Shown here: piece after piece, positions 51,101-63,800 of the stretch
Position numbering within the stretch: position 1 is the first letter of the stretch
Layout: each line of letters starts with the position of its first letter
Assembly: GCF_030867145.1 (NCBI RefSeq)
Contig: NC_134420.1
Location: 12,668,823-12,732,822, forward strand
DNA from: Opisthocomus hoazin
Lineage: Eukaryota > Chordata > Aves > Opisthocomiformes > Opisthocomidae
DNA: 64,000 nt
Reading direction: 5' to 3'
Translations under genes and position numbers: made by a program
Notes under the pieces: generated by a model
Database searches by the model: none
Seen by the model: only the letters and a program-made list of their open reading frames with translations
What the model was told of the DNA's origin: nothing

Positions 51101-53307
51101 GAAGATTCTGCATGCTTAATCTGGTTTATAAAGAAACTGTCATTGATTCAGACTCTTCCATTCCCTTGGTCAAACAATATAAATTCAGGTAATACTGTTG
51201 TTATTTCTGGCATCATATGAGCTTTGGATTTCATATTTAAATAGGAAACATTCAAGATAATAAAGATTGAGTTGAATCCTGGTAATCCACCTATTATCTG
51301 TGCAGTAAAACACATAACCAGCAGCTGAGAAATTAGACACTACACCCTGGAAACACACACTAGAGTAAGCATAGGCTTCCTATAGAACCTCCTCCATGGC
51401 TAAGAACAGCTCTATCTTCCACATACGCCAGCCTGAGGCCTCTGTGATACCAGTACATTCATCCATAGTGGAAGAGTCCCCCACTCAATGCAAACCTATG
51501 AATTTGGGTAAGTTACACACTGTACAGTGTCTGTGTACTTACAACAAAACTTCTGAGAGTTCCATCTTGATTTCTTGGACACCATTTTGCTAGATACTTT
51601 CCCAGATGCACAAGAAGTAATTCTTAAGTTTAGCTGACAGTATGAGAAAAAGCTTGCTGTTGACATTTGCTGAAATAGCAGACCTAAAATACAATTTGGA
51701 AAAAAATACTAAATGTAACAAAAAAATATAATAGCCACAATATGAAGAGAACTGGCAGATGGATACCAACTGTACACAAGCCTGTTCTTGGAAATCTCCC
51801 CTTTAAGTTCTATAGTATGATCAAGGCTCACGTAAACTTCATCCTACCTGACAGTTCTTGGGTGGAAGGAGAGGGGTCAATTACATCTAAAATTGGAAAC
51901 TATTTCCAGTGAATAACAAAGATAATGTCTGAGCTACTGTGGGACTCCTCTTACTTTAACTGTCCAAATGTTGAGCGTCTAGACATCTATACACACCCTA
52001 GGCGGCAGACAGAAACGGGTTCCTCAGAAAGTGATTCATTCCACCTACCTTAGATAATTACCTTAGGATAGGATGATTTGCTCTATGGAGATGCCAGTCC
52101 ATGGGCCTCCATGGGCCTGTACAAAGTGTCTAGACTGCTAATGTTTAGATGTCTGAAGATAAGTGAAATTTATCTAACTCACTTGGCCATATAACATTGA
52201 AATAAAATTAGCTTTAATTCCATATTAACATTTAATTGCATTGCACACAAATTGTGTGCTGTCATACTGCTCGGCCATGATTAGCCACGTCCATGTTCTG
52301 ACACCTCCTGAAGGCATAGCACAACTGCTTCTGAGAAGCATTAGCATTAATAGGTGCCTGTTGGCTCATCAACACTAAGTTTCTAAAAGTACATTTATTG
52401 TGTTTTGATAGGACAAAATAAAATGCAAGAACATAATGGGGAAGAGTATACATCAAAACAGTTTCAAACTGTATTGGTGGAACTAGCAAAAACTGTTTCT
52501 AGCAGCGTTCTAGAAATACAAATGTCACTATTTCTAGAATTGCTAGAAGTTCAAATTGTTTAAGGTAGTCCATTTGGCTAATACACAAAAGTTATCATTT
52601 GTTTTAAAGTTTGTGCCCCGGAAAACCTAAGCTCCACTCTGGGGACTAGCTGGGAACACTGAGGCTTTCATACTTTGGCAATTATCTCCACCAATTTTCA
52701 ATTATTTTCATTATTAAAAATTTACACCTTATTTCCTGTTTAAATTATCTTCAACTTCTAGTCACTGAATCTTGTCTTGCTGTTGTTGATAGAGGAAAAT
52801 TTAGGAATCTGATTGATACAACCCTAAATTTCTCTTCTTTTTTCTGACCACAGTCTTAGATTGACTCATCTTTGGGAAGGAAACTTAGAAATCAACATGG
52901 GAATTTTCTCTATACAGCATTTCAGTAACCCATTTATTTAGCATTTTCAATTTAGATATGTGACCTGTAAGAAAAATGATATGTGGTGCAGAAAATAGAT
53001 ATACCTACATGAGAAAACTAAAAATAGCAATACACACAAAGAAAATCTTGACTATAATGTCCCTCCAGGTGTCCAAAATTAATGTTTTAAAATATTTCCT
53101 TTCAAATGCTCATTTTATCAAATTGGTAATCATTATATACAGATGTATTTTGTCTTTTTGCTTTTCCTTCTTGATTTTTCTTCTTCCAGAGACTTCAGGA
53201 GTTTCTCTAAAACACTGTATTTACACAACTATAACCCACGTTCTTTGCCCTGTTCGAGTGCTTGTGCCTTTCACCCTCACATATCAGCCCCCTGGCTTTC
53301 TCTACAG
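45111..53307. other. Gene-free DNA downstream of EIF4G2
   Basis: No conserved coding exon. In human, CTR9 lies tail-to-tail beyond EIF4G2. I looked for its C-terminal exons on the minus strand and found nothing I could assign. The only notable structure is the AT tract near 50,112. Confidence 0.5.
50112..50182. repeat. AT-rich alternating tract (TATAC/TATATG)
   Basis: Runs such as atgtatacatacatatacat and tatatacatattatatatg form an imperfect alternating purine-pyrimidine tract with many small palindromes. Confidence 0.8.
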
Positions 53308-53312
53308 CCTTG

Positions 53313-53723
53313 TGTTATGGTTTGGCTGTGGTCAGCAACAAAAGCGCCACGCGGCCGCCCCTCCCCCCGCCGCGGTGTGGAGGAGAATGGAAAGAAAACA
53401 GGCAGAAACTGGTGGGTCGGGATAAGGGCAGTTTAACAGAACAGCAAACAAAGGGAACAGCAACAACAACGATACAGATAAGGGGAATACACAAAACAAA
53501 CCGCACAACCCAGAGAAACCGCTCTCCCGGACCGGACCGGCGCTGCGCGCTCCCGAGCCACGAGTGAGTTCCCGTCGCCCCATTCCCCCCCACCGGAACC
53601 CAGCATGGCTGCACATGGTATGGAATACCCTGCTCCGTTTGGCCAGGTGGGGTCAGCCTGCCCGGCTGTGCCCCTTCCTGGATTCCAGTGAAAATTAATC
53701 CTGTCCTGGCTGAACCCAGGACA
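53313..53723 (-). mobile_element. Solo LTR, GC-rich family, minus orientation
   Basis: 411 bases with TG...CA ends, flanked by CCTTG at 53308-53312 and 53724-53728. Read on the minus strand it begins TGTCCTGG, then a 6-base loop, then CCAGGACA, a perfect 8-bp inverted repeat (53702-53723 on +). It is rich in CpG and clearly related along its length to the LTR at 57,418. I see no AATAAA in it. A 5-bp duplication suggests an ERVL-like or other non-class-II element. Reading frames through it are incidental. Confidence 0.88.
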
Positions 53724-54721
53724 CCTTGTCAGTTGCTGCAGCCCTGTATCTTTGAGCCAGTTCTCTGGAAGTCCAAGGGAGACAATTGTTATGAAAACCA
53801 GAATCACCACAAAGGAAGAGAAATCCATGCATACTTCTCCATGCATCACCCTGTGTATGTGCTGTGTCCATCCTCCTCTCTCATTTTCAGTGCTAACCAT
53901 TCAAAAATGTGAGACAGGTCCATCAAAACCTAAATCCAGAAGGTTCAAATTAGAAATCTTGACACATAGGAAGTGCTGGTTTGTTTTTATCTGTTTTTCC
54001 CGTTTTGTATCTCTTGGGGACGTTGCTTCAGGCATTCAAACTTTTCACTGCAACCACAAGGGCTAAACACTTAAACCACCAAACAGAAGCATCCCAACCA
54101 AACAGAACAAAATAAAACAAACAAAAACACACAAAGAGTGTTAGTTTTCATTATTCTTGCAGGTGAGGTTTAGAGAAAGCACCAGGTAAAATAAGAATCA
54201 GGATCACATGAGCTGGCAGTACTGAATACAGAAGCTTGATGCTCTGTTCCTCAGGCACAACTGTGTTCATCAAAAGTAACTCCCGTGAAGTAAATAGTAA
54301 GTAAAGAAGTCTTGTAATCTGACAAAAATCACTTGATATATATCAAAACCTTTCAATTAAGAAGCATACTTTTCTTTAAATTTAGAATTGTCTGCCCTTG
54401 ATTCAGCTGGATTTTTAGCTTATCCTTTTCACGACTGTTCTCCAAGATAACTTTTTTCATGATTATTCTGTGCAAGTCCAACTTGGTTTCAAAATAATTA
54501 TTTTCCACTTGACATTAATCGTGGCTGTAATTCCTTTAACTAAGGCAGCAAGAGCATTCCCTTTTACATCTCCAAAGTTCATAGGTTAATATGAAGTTAT
54601 ATAGTAGCAATTTAGTTGTCAAATTACTGTTACTGACTGCTACTGTTAAAAAAAAATGAACAAAATCACCAAGTAACACGTTTCTAAACATCATTCCCAA
54701 GATTAAGTGTTGATTTACCAC

Positions 54722-55186
54722 TGATGCCGTGAAAAGCCAGAATTGAAGACACAATAGTCGGCAGACTATTAAGCAGGTATTCTTTATTGCGGCGCCGGGC
54801 ACACGGGGGATCTCTCCTCCAAACGTGTGCACCGAAGAGACACAGTTACTAGGTATTTATGCTATGTTAACATACATATTAATTACATTTGCAATAAATG
54901 TTTATCATAGTAATGGCTTTTCCGAGAACTCATTAATATATGGTAATGTCCGTCGCACATGTTTGTTTGGCGTCTCTCTCGGCGGGGTCTTCAGATTATC
55001 CTGTAGCCTCCTTATCTCTGTAGTTTGCATACCTGTTCTCCCAAGGCCCAGGCGCCTAAAGGGATTATTCAGGAGTCCCTTGTCTTGCAACCGTCCGAAT
55101 TACTCACAAAGAACCAAGACTTGTTTCTGACCACCTGAAGTGATAACATCCCCTACATGTTACATTTGTTACATTTACATTTATCA
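54722..55186 (-). mobile_element. Solo LTR, second family, minus orientation
   Basis: 465 bases. On the minus strand it begins TGATAAATG and ends GGCATCA, with a 4-base flank repeat CCAC (54718-54721 and 55187-55190). The minus-strand AATAAAG (tttatt at 54783-54788 on +), next to the GC-rich block ggcgccgggcacacg, is the typical R/poly(A) region. A 4-bp duplication would fit a gammaretrovirus-like element, but four bases is weak evidence and the outer edges may shift slightly. No internal region is present. Confidence 0.75.
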
Positions 55187-55190
55187 CCAC

Positions 55191-57412
55191 ATTTACTACC
55201 AGGGGCTACAGCACAGTGCACACCACTTCACACGATAGGGATGAAGCATGACCAGTGCACGTCTTCCTCTAACCTCTGTCTTCCCCCACCCCCTCAAAAG
55301 AAAAACTGTAGTTGAATCCTGTTCACAGTGCTGATTTTTTGGCTGGTTCATTTGTGGTTTTGGTTAAATGTATATATCATGAGCTACTTAGACCATATAC
55401 AAGAAAGTATATTCCGCGTGTAAATCAAAATTGTCTTCCCCATCAGATAGATGCAAATCTGAAGGATTTCTACTTTCAGAAAAAGAAATCTTTTGGCTAT
55501 AGAATAATCAACCTTGCAGTACCTTTTCTCCTACACCCCAAACATTGTAATAGTAGCTCATTTTAGTTAGATTTACTAATTCTTAAAGAGAGGTCATAAA
55601 AATGCATCCTTTTAACCATTAATAGAAGTGATGTCTGCATTTGTAGCAATTACCAGCATCAAAAGACAGTTGACCAGTGAGTTCACAGCAAAGAAGATTA
55701 CAATTGGACATTAAACTAAAACTGAAAGGCAGGGGAAGGATACTAAATATTAGGATAAGCCTGTAAGTCTAGGCAGACACATCCACTAGACTGCATCTGG
55801 TGCAGTTCTGATTCACTGATTATATTGTCTGTGAGCTTATAGTTTGTCTAGTGAAGCTTTTCCAGATAATCCACATAACAGAATTTACATCAAGATCTAC
55901 TAATTGTTTGAAAGTAAAGTATTCTTGATGTGAAGTCTACACCTCTCTGTTCAGCTGTAAGTTTTCTTCTTTTAAACTGTCTCAAGCACAGCTGCCTCCT
56001 TTTTCTCTTGAAATTGCTGGTCCTGTTCGTAAGCTTCTACCCAGGACTTCTCTGCCTCTGCTAGAGCCAGAGACTAAGCGTGGAGTACAGATCTGCTTTC
56101 TGCTGGGAAGCATATAGCTTTGGCCTCAGCTACAAGAGGTCCAAAAGATGAGATGAACTCTTCTACCACACAGCCTCAAGCACAACTCAAATACTGAGAA
56201 GAATGTTCCTAGACAGTTGTTTAATTGGGTAGCTTCTTCAAGAAATTCTGGAAGAAACATCTAAGCTGAAACATGTCTGTCATGTCCCCTGCTGTCGAGG
56301 GTTACTCAGGTATGACTGGAACCCTTTGTACTAGCTCCCTTGGAAGCGATTCACAGCACTACAGGTGCCAATACCAAAGGAATTGGAACCTTACAAGTCT
56401 TGGTTACTTCAGGCACCAGGCAAGTCTTAGTATGCTTTAGGCACCAGGAAAGCATCTTCTCTTTTCTCTCTACGTGAGAATAGCTAACTACAGCATGATA
56501 GAGTACCTTATCTGCCAGTCTTCCAGCAATTTACAAGCTACTCATCTGGGTTTTGGGAGGTTTTTTGGTGGATTTTTGGCTCTGCACCCCGCCACCCCCC
56601 CAATGATTGGTTTGTGTTTTTTTCTGTCATTTTGGTTTGGCTTTTTTTGGCTTTTTTTGGTTTCGTTTCTTTTTTTCTTTTTTTCTTTTTTCTTTTTTCT
56701 TTTTTCTTTTTTTCTTTTTTTCTTTTTTTCTTTTTAAACAAATGGTTATGGGAAGTTTCCACAAACAAAATAAATGCATGTAATTATTTGGCAACACCAC
56801 TGATTGTGTAACTATAGCCACAGCCTATGCTGAAGCTTTCCAGATGTTGATTAATTGCCTCCAAAAAGTACCCTGCAAAAGCAAAGTAGCTTTGCAGCAG
56901 GTTACTTAAGACAGGAATTGAATCAAGGCATGCCTGGCCCAAAACCTAGTTCTTCAACATGGAGATCAACAATCAAGATTAGCTTTTAGCAATAAAGGTT
57001 TAATTCTGCAAGACAATTCTAGCCCTAATTTATTTGCAAGTCATACTCTCGGTGAGGACTTCAGCCCTTCTAATAGTAACAGTATGTATTTATATTCCCC
57101 TCTTTTTAAATTAAACCCTTCAAAAACAAAATCAGATCATTTTCACTAGCCTTTCTACTGCCGAGGAGAAAGAGGTTGTTGTACATGTCCTATTGTTAAT
57201 CAAGCAAGAATACTTGCCCTTTTATGATCAAGTAAGATACAATTCATGCTCCAAGGACCTTGCAGATCAGAAAAAAAAACATTCTGAAATTATTTACAGG
57301 TAAATTGTAAACTAACGGCTCAAAAAGGGTAAGTCATCTAGAACGTGAGTAAAAAAACCTTGACCCAGTCTGTATTATTCTATTTTTCTAAAGTGATTTC
57401 TTTTTTTGCCAC
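55191..57412. other. Gene-free DNA between LTR insertions
   Basis: Holds the pyrimidine tract at 56,666-56,735 and no other recognisable feature. Confidence 0.5.
56666..56735. repeat. Pure pyrimidine (CTTTTTT)n tract
   Basis: Seventy bases of only C and T on the + strand, in units of C followed by five to seven T. It is preceded by two ggcttttttt units. The low-complexity Phe-rich and Lys-rich frames on the two strands come from it. Confidence 0.95.
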
Positions 57413-57417
57413 AGTAG

Positions 57418-57824
57418 TGTCCTGGGTTCGGCCAGGACAGGGTTAATTTTCACCGAACTCCAGGAAGGGGCACAGCCGGGGGGGTGGGGGCTGACCCCAC
57501 CTGGCCAAACAGAGCCCGGTATTCCATACCATGTGACGTCACGCGGGGTTCCGGGGGGGGGCGGTGCGGCGGGGACTCACTCGCGGCTCGGGAGCGTGCG
57601 GCGCCGGTGCAGTCCGAGAGAGCGGGTCTGTTTGTTTTTTGTCGTGTTTTCTCCTTACCTGTATCGTTGTTGTTGCTGTTCCCTCTGTTTGCTGTTCTGT
57701 TAAACTGCCCTTATCCCAACCCACCAGTTTCTGCCTGTTTTCTTTCCATTCTCCTCCGCACTCCGGCAGGGGGATGGGCGGCCGCGTGGCGCTTTTGTTG
57801 CCGGCGGCAGCTGAAACCAAGACA
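57418..57824 (+). mobile_element. Solo LTR, GC-rich family, plus orientation
   Basis: 407 bases beginning TGTCCTGG and ending CCAAGACA, flanked by AGTAG at 57413-57417 and 57825-57829. Same family as the LTR at 53,313 in the opposite direction: they share the terminal 8-bp inverted repeat, the cacctggccaaac block, the ggtattccataccatgtg block and the ttgttgttgctgttccct block. The different target duplications show separate insertions, not two ends of one provirus. Confidence 0.9.
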
Positions 57825-57829
57825 AGTAG

Positions 57830-60800
57830 TGACTACACAGGCCTTCAATAATTAAATATAAGAAAATAAAATGGTTACAAACAGTATAACAGTTCAACAA
57901 AATTACTGCATTACTATTAAATAGCATAACTATAATAGTAATAACTGTAAAAATACTGCATTACTATTAAAACCAACTATAAAAATTATGAATAAATATT
58001 ACTTAAAATAGCAGATAGAGATCTGAACAAGTCGGCGTTCCAGTATTTTAGGTACTGTACAACTCTGTAAGAAATCATCTTGGCCCAAAGCAGCTTAAAT
58101 TCTATTCAAGTCACACAAATTGTGAAAAGGGTAAAAAGACTGAGTGACTGTTCTTCTGCACAGAAGTATTAGTGCTACGTAAAATTCAGGTCTCCTGATA
58201 TACAATTTGTAGCCCACCTCTTTGCCCACCTCCTTGTTCACTATGCTTTCTTACACTTCTTACATTTCTTAAAAGTAGCATCAAAGACAAAAATGTATGA
58301 AAACAGAAACCGCTATATCATTTCAGCTCAAGTAAAGAAATGGAACATTCTGCAAAATTGCAATTGAAGGTAACTGCTAGTATTTGTAGGCAATTTAGAC
58401 CAAGGCAGTAAGCAATTTAAAATTTGCAGTTCTTTTTTACTGAGAATAATTTCTATGCATGCAAACACTATAGATGTTACCAACCTTTCTCTTATATATA
58501 AGCTTGCATTGCAGGTGAGCCTTGGGTTCTTCTGGGATCACAGCACTATTTGAATGAACTGGACAAATCAGCTTAGATGTATGATGTAGACATACCACAG
58601 CAGTTCGGACAGGTGGTCAAGGCACGTTTTTCTCTACATGCTGCATTAAAACTTAACTTCCATTAGGAATGCACACAACTCCACTGATAATGCTGCTGCT
58701 TATACAAGAAAGCACCTCTGCAACTGCAACCATGGAGTGCTGTTCTTATGTGTAAACGATTTTCTGTCTCTAGATGATGTCTTTTGCAATACTTTTTTTT
58801 TTTTAAATGTGTATGTTGCTTGATTTTACCATTACAATTCCTATTCTCTGGTTTTACAGTTGAATAGATCAATAGCTCTTGCATATGCACCGAAAAGAAA
58901 AGCCTTTCCCCTGCACTGCTTAAGGACAATGGAAATTGAAACACTCATGGGCAAAGCAAATGTCTCTGGGCATTATTTATGAATAATTAAGCACAGAGCT
59001 AAAGAAAGCCAAGATAGAAGATCAAAGTTAGAAATATGGAGGCCCAGGTAATTGAGTAGCAAGACCATAAATAATAAAGTACTAATCTGACACCTTTTCT
59101 TTTTGCTTCTTTCCTTCCCTGTCCCTTCTAGTGATACCATTTTGTTTATATCGCAAAACTTAATTACCTTACATTTGTAACTCAGCTAATGCCTGTAAGG
59201 CTCTTCTGCCTTGCACAAACCATGAACAGCCTACAGATTGAAGAAAGAGACGAGGAACACTCCAGGAAAGAGTGTTAAGACTCTTGCAAATATACATTGC
59301 TTCCCCTGATGCAGCGACCATAAAACAGATCAATGCAGATGAGGACTAGTCTGTATGAATACTCGGCAGAAAACCGAGTGCATCCAGGTATACATGTACA
59401 GAAATGCCTTTTATTGTCTGATCAGCACAGTCTTCATCTACAAGGAACATTTAATAGAAACTCAGCTAAGTGATAATAATCTGAAAAAGGTGAGATTTGA
59501 CCAGAAGTAAGCTCTGATATCAAGAGACAAATTCCAACTTTTTTAGCTCATCAGAAGAGTGAACAAGCTGAGTACCTCTGTTAGGACATCATCAAAAGCA
59601 GACAAATATGGCCCAGAAGCAATCTGTAACCACCATTAAGTGCAAGTTTTCTTAACAAGTATGTCCTTGCTGAAATTTAGTAATAGGTATGCTGGAAGAT
59701 AAAAGTGTATGTCTCTGGGAAATCAAGATAATTTTTACTAAAATCACCAATTTGTGCATAAATATTCTTAGTTCCTGCAAACACAAACGAGACATACTTC
59801 CTCTTTCCTTTTTAGTTCTAGAAAATGGCTGCTGACAATAATTCTTCCTCTTTAGCTGGTCCAGGACAGCTTCCTACAAGATAGAAGAATGCTACCTTTT
59901 GATTAGACAGACTCCCGTGACAATGGGACAGTATGACAGATACATTCAGCGGAGCCAGTTTAGAACAGTTTGAACTCTATTGAAAGTTGGAACAAAACAG
60001 AATTATCTGTCTTGAAAGAGTGGAGATGGATGAAGAGATGTTTCATATTCTCTGATGCATCTTCAAAATGGGTAGTAAACCGTCACCAGTGCAAGAAAAG
60101 TCAAGACCGGTATGTATCAATACCTTGCGTCTGCTTAAAAGAGTCCTGCTCGAAGCAGTCTGATGATTTCACAGTGCCTGTATACCCAGAACCTTCAGGT
60201 GCAAAGGTGAGAAGACACCAAAGAATTTCCTCTCAACAGATTTGTGGCAACAGCCAGAGGGAATACAGCATTGCAAGAGATTGTTCTGAAACTACAATCA
60301 CTTCCGTCCTGTTGTCAGAGAGTGAGCAGCTAGCAAAGATTAGGTTCTCTACTACTAGCTCTATGACCTAAATTAGAAAGTCATTTATGCATTAGAAAAT
60401 AGGTCTAAGCCAGAATGTTCCAGACTGTATCTGTCTGAAGGTATTGTGTGACCAGTGAACTGCACCTTTGACAGGACACCAGTGATCTTAGCCCTAAATC
60501 CAGAGTGGAGCCATGATACTCCTCAACATGTCCAGGAACACTTTGGCTGTTGTAATTACCGTGTGGTTATTTGCACAGCCTTAAACAGATGTAAGAGAGC
60601 AGATTAATGAGCTAAGAACTCCAAAAGGTTCAAAAAAACTTTAAAGAGCAAGAGCATTACTTGTACCCTTTTAAGGCAACACAAAACACCACTGAAGTCA
60701 CTGCCATGTGACACTCACCCTAAGGTGCTAACCAGAAACTGTTTCTTTGACTAAAGCAGGGTATTTGTAATTTCGGTCAACAAGGAATGGGTTGAAAGGT

Positions 60801-63800
60801 ATGAGACTCTCAACACATCTGGAGTTCAATCAACATCATAACAATGTTGAGGGCATCTCCAAACAGTCAGATACAGCAACATGCATAAGATAATGATGAT
60901 ACATATTTAGAAGCAGCAATATAGACTTTAGCATGTATAACTTCAAATGGAGTTCTAAGAAAAAGTTAAACTCAATCAAGTGTGCCAATATGATATAGCT
61001 TGCAGGCCAAATACTTAGCCAGTCCCAAGCTCTGGAGGTTGCAGAGAAAGGAGTTTTTGCCTAAGGGTAAAGGAAAAATTAAAAAGGGGAAGAACACAAC
61101 CCCAAAGGACAGGTCTATCCCTGACAATAGAATCAGTGTAATTCAAATAACATAACTTTGATGAGCATTTTTAACTTCTCTAGTAGTTATGGATCAAAGG
61201 AAAACAAGATGTGCATAACTATACAACTATACCTCCTATAGGTTCTGCCAAGACTAAAAAAATCCTCAACTTTCACATATTTCTAGTATAAACCACACCA
61301 AGTTTGAGTGGATGCGTAGACTGAAATTCATAGATAAGATAGAAATACTACACATTTTCAGTATACTTACTTTGAATTTTTCTCCCAAGTATTCCCAAAT
61401 TTGGTATCCCCTTAGATTCTGTCTCCAATTCAAATCCTCTTCTGTAGAGCAACTGCAGTGTTTAGCTAAATAATAAATTATTATTATTATTATTAGGAGA
61501 GTAGCAAATACTACTAGTTATGAGAAGAATAAGCATTTGGTTATATACCCTCTTTCACATCCATTTTGTCAACTTGTTTTGTTATCCATATTAATACTGC
61601 ATTTGTCCTTGCTGACTGCAGCTTCAGCTGTAGGAATTTTTCCTGGTAACTTTTGAATTCAAGATTCATTTACTGTAAGCTAGCTACTACTATCCACGAA
61701 GTAGGTCATGGGAGCTCTACATTATGAGAGCAAAGAAACTGCAGAAAGTAGGGAGGAAATCTGTTTCAGAAAGCCTGCAAGTTTTAATATAAGATGTCAA
61801 TAGTATTAATCAGCTCCCTAGGAAAAGGCTTTGCTACAATAAACACTAAACAGTGAAATATTTAGAGTGGAAAGCAACTTCTTAGCAGAAAGAGGCCCCT
61901 CCTTATAAAAAGAACTGATATCATTCTAGCTGTGCTCCTACTATGTCAGTACATTCCCAAATATATTCCTGCACCTCCCCTCTACGTGGAAAGACTACTG
62001 TTGTTTTCACAGTTAAATTAGCAGACGTGGACATTTAGAAAGAAAATTAATCCATTTATGCACAGATGCCTTGTTACTCAGCAGTGACAGCTAATCCTTC
62101 CCACCAAGTACCGACCTGGAAAAGTTGCTGAAAAACTTGAGCAGGTGGATCAAAACGAAAAAACAAATACCTCAGACCACACAACAACTCAGCCACTTTA
62201 ATTTTTTTTAAGTTACATTCTAAGTGTTTGTTCTGTGAAGGGCCTAGTGTATATGTCAGGATTCTTTTTTTTTTTTTTTTTTTAAATCAACTGCTTGCTA
62301 ACAGCAAATTCTACAGAACCCTTTTCTACTGTATTCTAGAGATGTGCTCACATGTGAGGAGAGCAAAATGCTAAACTGCAACAGAGCTCAATAAGAAACA
62401 CTTTTCATACAGTCATGCAACTTGTTAGTGGATGCATAACAGAAACTAGGAATAAAACACTTCTATAGCAATGCAGTATTACACTTCTAACTCTCTGTAT
62501 TTTATTCTGGAATAGATTGCTGTTATAAATAAAGGAATTTAATAGCTGCAAGCCAACCACCTACTTCAGAAAGCAAGGAATGCTGCCAAGAGAATGACAG
62601 CAACATTATTCCACCACTGCACTTTCAAAAAACAAAGCCTTAGAAAATATGAGTTAAGCTAAAACACAGCTTTCTCTCCAATTACAGCAACACATGACTT
62701 TTTATATAACCTTAATCCTCCCATTAACACTCCTAATCAAAGAGAAGAAAAAAGAAAAGTTGACTTTCCCCCCCCCCCCCCTTTTGCTTAGTAAAAGCAG
62801 GGGAATTGAAGCAAACACATCTCCTACCCCCTTTCTTTCCCTGCTGATTGGTCTCTTGTGTATCATACATTTCAAGCCCTTCAAAGTCATAAACTCGTCT
62901 TACAAGCATCCTTTCTGACTGTGCAAACTAAAAAAATGCATTTACTCCTCAGACAATAGATATACAGAAACCCCTTTTATTTCACACTTACAGAAAATAT
63001 TTGATTCCAACTGGATGTTAGATCTGAAGACCCATTCAACACTATCTAAAGAGCTAACTTCTATGTACAGAAAATGTATTTTGCTACATACAGCACCAAA
63101 CGAAGACCTGTAGACCTTTCATAAGAAAGATATAGTTAATAACAATAGAGAAGGCTGTGATAGCGGAGATATATTTGAGGCAGAAAAAAGTTTCTAAGGT
63201 CCCACAGTAAGTGCTGTACATTTTTCTTCCTGTTGTTAAAAGCTGGTTACTCTCACACTTTCCATTGCTGCCAGTGCTCCATTTGTTTCACCTTGCATGT
63301 ACTAGTTCTCCTTAGTTGCATTAATTTCCTCACACTTCTTCATAGCTTCATAAGTGAAGCAGTGTGACATCAAGCACACATACCTCATCTATCCACTGCT
63401 TCCTTGTGACTTTGAAAGAGGTGAGCACCTCGGTCATGACTCTCTTGATAGGAGAATCACTGCCTACGAGGGCCACCAATTTTCCTCAAGCGCATGTTTT
63501 CAAAGCTATCTAGCTTCCATTCTTGGACTGTGGCACATCTTCCACCTAAGTGACTATATCAACAAGACGACTGAGTTAAGTTTTGCTGTAATCCAGCAAG
63601 CATGATAGCGATTTTTCTATTCTGACTGTTACCAAGCATGCAAGTTTTAGGTAAGATCAAATACAGAAATTTGATACGAAACTGAGCCACGAAAAGAGAC
63701 GTCTCAACGGTTCTACATCCTGCTTTGGTCTGTTATGGTTACCAACAGCCCATAAACACATGAAAAAACCATACACAATGAGAACAGCTAATGCTCACAG

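Noticed and set aside
53262..53616. Overlapping frames near 53.3-53.6 kb
   Set aside because: They fall inside the solo LTR and repeat, inverted, at 57.5-57.85 kb in the related LTR; no protein family matches.
56474..56821. Phe-rich and Lys-rich frames on both strands
   Set aside because: Translations of the (CTTTTTT)n tract.
59970..60371. 133-codon plus-strand frame
   Set aside because: No known motif, no splice or promoter context; kept only as a mention.
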